Shown: piece by piece, positions 63,619 through 64,000 of the stretch
Layout of the letters: the number at the start of each line of letters is the position of its first letter
Numbering within the stretch: position 1 is the stretch's first letter
Assembly: GCA_965261585.1 (NCBI GenBank)
Contig: CBDHDN010000029.1
Span: 372,001-436,000 of the forward strand
Reading direction: 5' to 3'
Length of the DNA stretch: 64,000 nt
Source of the DNA: CBDHDN01 sp965261585
GTDB lineage: Bacteria; Pseudomonadota; Alphaproteobacteria; UBA6615
Program-made: the position numbers and the translations under genes
The notes under the pieces: generated by a model
What the model was told of the DNA's origin: nothing
Seen by the model: only the letters and a program-made list of their open reading frames with translations
Database searches by the model: none

Positions 63619-64000
63619 TGTCAACGGCGGAGCGATATGGCACCGCGGTGGCGGCGTAAAAAGGGACCACTCGGTGCTGGGGGCTTGTCCCCGTAGCCTG
63701 GCTGACGCGGCGGCGCGCGTGGGAGGGGCCTGTGGACCCACGGGGTCAAAAGCCGGGTCTCGGTGTTGGGTCAGCCGGCGGCCGGTTTTTGACGGCTGCG
63801 GCTCTGGTTGAGGCGATAGCTCTCGCCGTTCATCTCGAGGATATGGACGTGGTGGGTGAGCCGGTCGAGCAGCGCGCCGGTGAGCCGCTCGGAGCCGAAC
63901 ACCTCGGTCCATTCGTCGAACGGCAGGTTTGAGGTCACCAGGGTCGAGCCGCGCTCGTAGCGCTGGCTGAACACCTCGAACAACAGCTCGGCGCCGATCT
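63619..64000 (-). mobile_element. IS21-family element, third and divergent copy (runs off window)
   Basis: The end TGTCAACGGCGGAGCGATATGG (63619 onward) matches the right terminal repeat of the IS21 copy at 18436. It continues through GGCGGCGTAAAAAGGGACCA to an istB gene on the minus strand. The 63546-63618 stretch before it holds only a 12-bp direct repeat, CAACGGTTCCGG twice (63571-63594). Confidence 0.75.
63771..64000 (-). CDS. istB: IS21 helper ATPase IstB, C-terminal part
   Basis: About 75 C-terminal codons are in the window: IGAELLFEVFSQRYERGST, LVTSNLPFDEWTEVFGSERL (sensor 1), TGALLDRLTHHVHILEMNGE, then SYRLNQSRSRQKPAAG and stop. It is closely related to, but not the same as, the istB genes at 17598 and 20048. 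The Walker motifs lie beyond the right edge, so whether this copy is intact cannot be told. Confidence 0.85.
   Translation of the reverse strand, partial: IGAELLFEVFSQRYERGSTLVTSNLPFDEWTEVFGSERLTGALLDRLTHHVHILEMNGESYRLNQSRSRQKPAAG

Overview
The window is high-GC DNA (most genes have G/C-rich third positions). Its family content is that of a proteobacterium, most likely an Alphaproteobacterium of the Rhodospirillales type: heterodimeric ABC exporter, Tat-exported substrate-binding protein, IS1380/IS21/IS3 elements, DUF1194 protein and an RES-Xre toxin-antitoxin pair. That placement is inference; there is no rRNA gene to settle it.

Layout. (1) 1-6.4 kb is one end of an integrative element. A tightly packed minus-strand replication operon encodes, in transcription order, small ORFs, a type IIB topoisomerase B subunit, its A subunit, a CHC2/Toprim primase and the start of a DUF3631 protein. 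An excisionase-like gene, a zinc-finger protein gene and a broken tyrosine integrase follow. (2) A tRNA-Ser(GCT) at 6487 is followed by a second, badly decayed P4-type integrase and cargo remnants. (3) 8.5-21 kb is an insertion-sequence graveyard: a MITE-like element, an OmpA-family gene, two nearly identical IS1380 copies, fragments of a type I restriction-modification locus, an integrase-core transposase gene split by one IS1380 copy, and two tandem IS21 copies that are both defective. (4) 21-31.3 kb holds a Sel1-repeat gene, a VOC protein, a heterodimeric ABC exporter, and a frameshifted multicopper oxidase divergent from a frameshifted polytopic membrane protein. (5) 31.3-47.9 kb is a nitrogen-compound catabolic region: two-subunit N,N-dimethylformamidase-like hydrolase with a hydantoin/allantoin racemase, a four-gene polyamine-type ABC importer, a PgdA/PuuE-like deacetylase, a hydantoinase/dihydropyrimidinase, an AllC-type N-carbamoyl hydrolase, ureidoglycolate lyase, an ornithine cyclodeaminase and an oxidoreductase. 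(6) 48-59 kb is ordinary chromosome (glnS, Nudix, TTC38-like, alcohol dehydrogenase, MFS) with an RES-Xre module, rearranged fragments, a nuclease gene split by a second MITE, and a frameshifted GDPD gene. (7) 59-64 kb is again insertion sequences around a phage terminase remnant.

How the parts work together. The replication operon would let the left element prime, unwind and decatenate its own DNA. The catabolic block couples uptake of a small nitrogenous solute to racemisation, ring opening, decarbamoylation and ureidoglycolate cleavage.

Two cautions. Many otherwise well-conserved genes carry single indels or one in-frame stop. Some of these may be assembly errors rather than biology, so such genes are marked as pseudogenes with the defect stated. 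The strongest candidate for a little-described system is the split Topo VI-like enzyme in the mobile replication operon at 0.3-3.75 kb.
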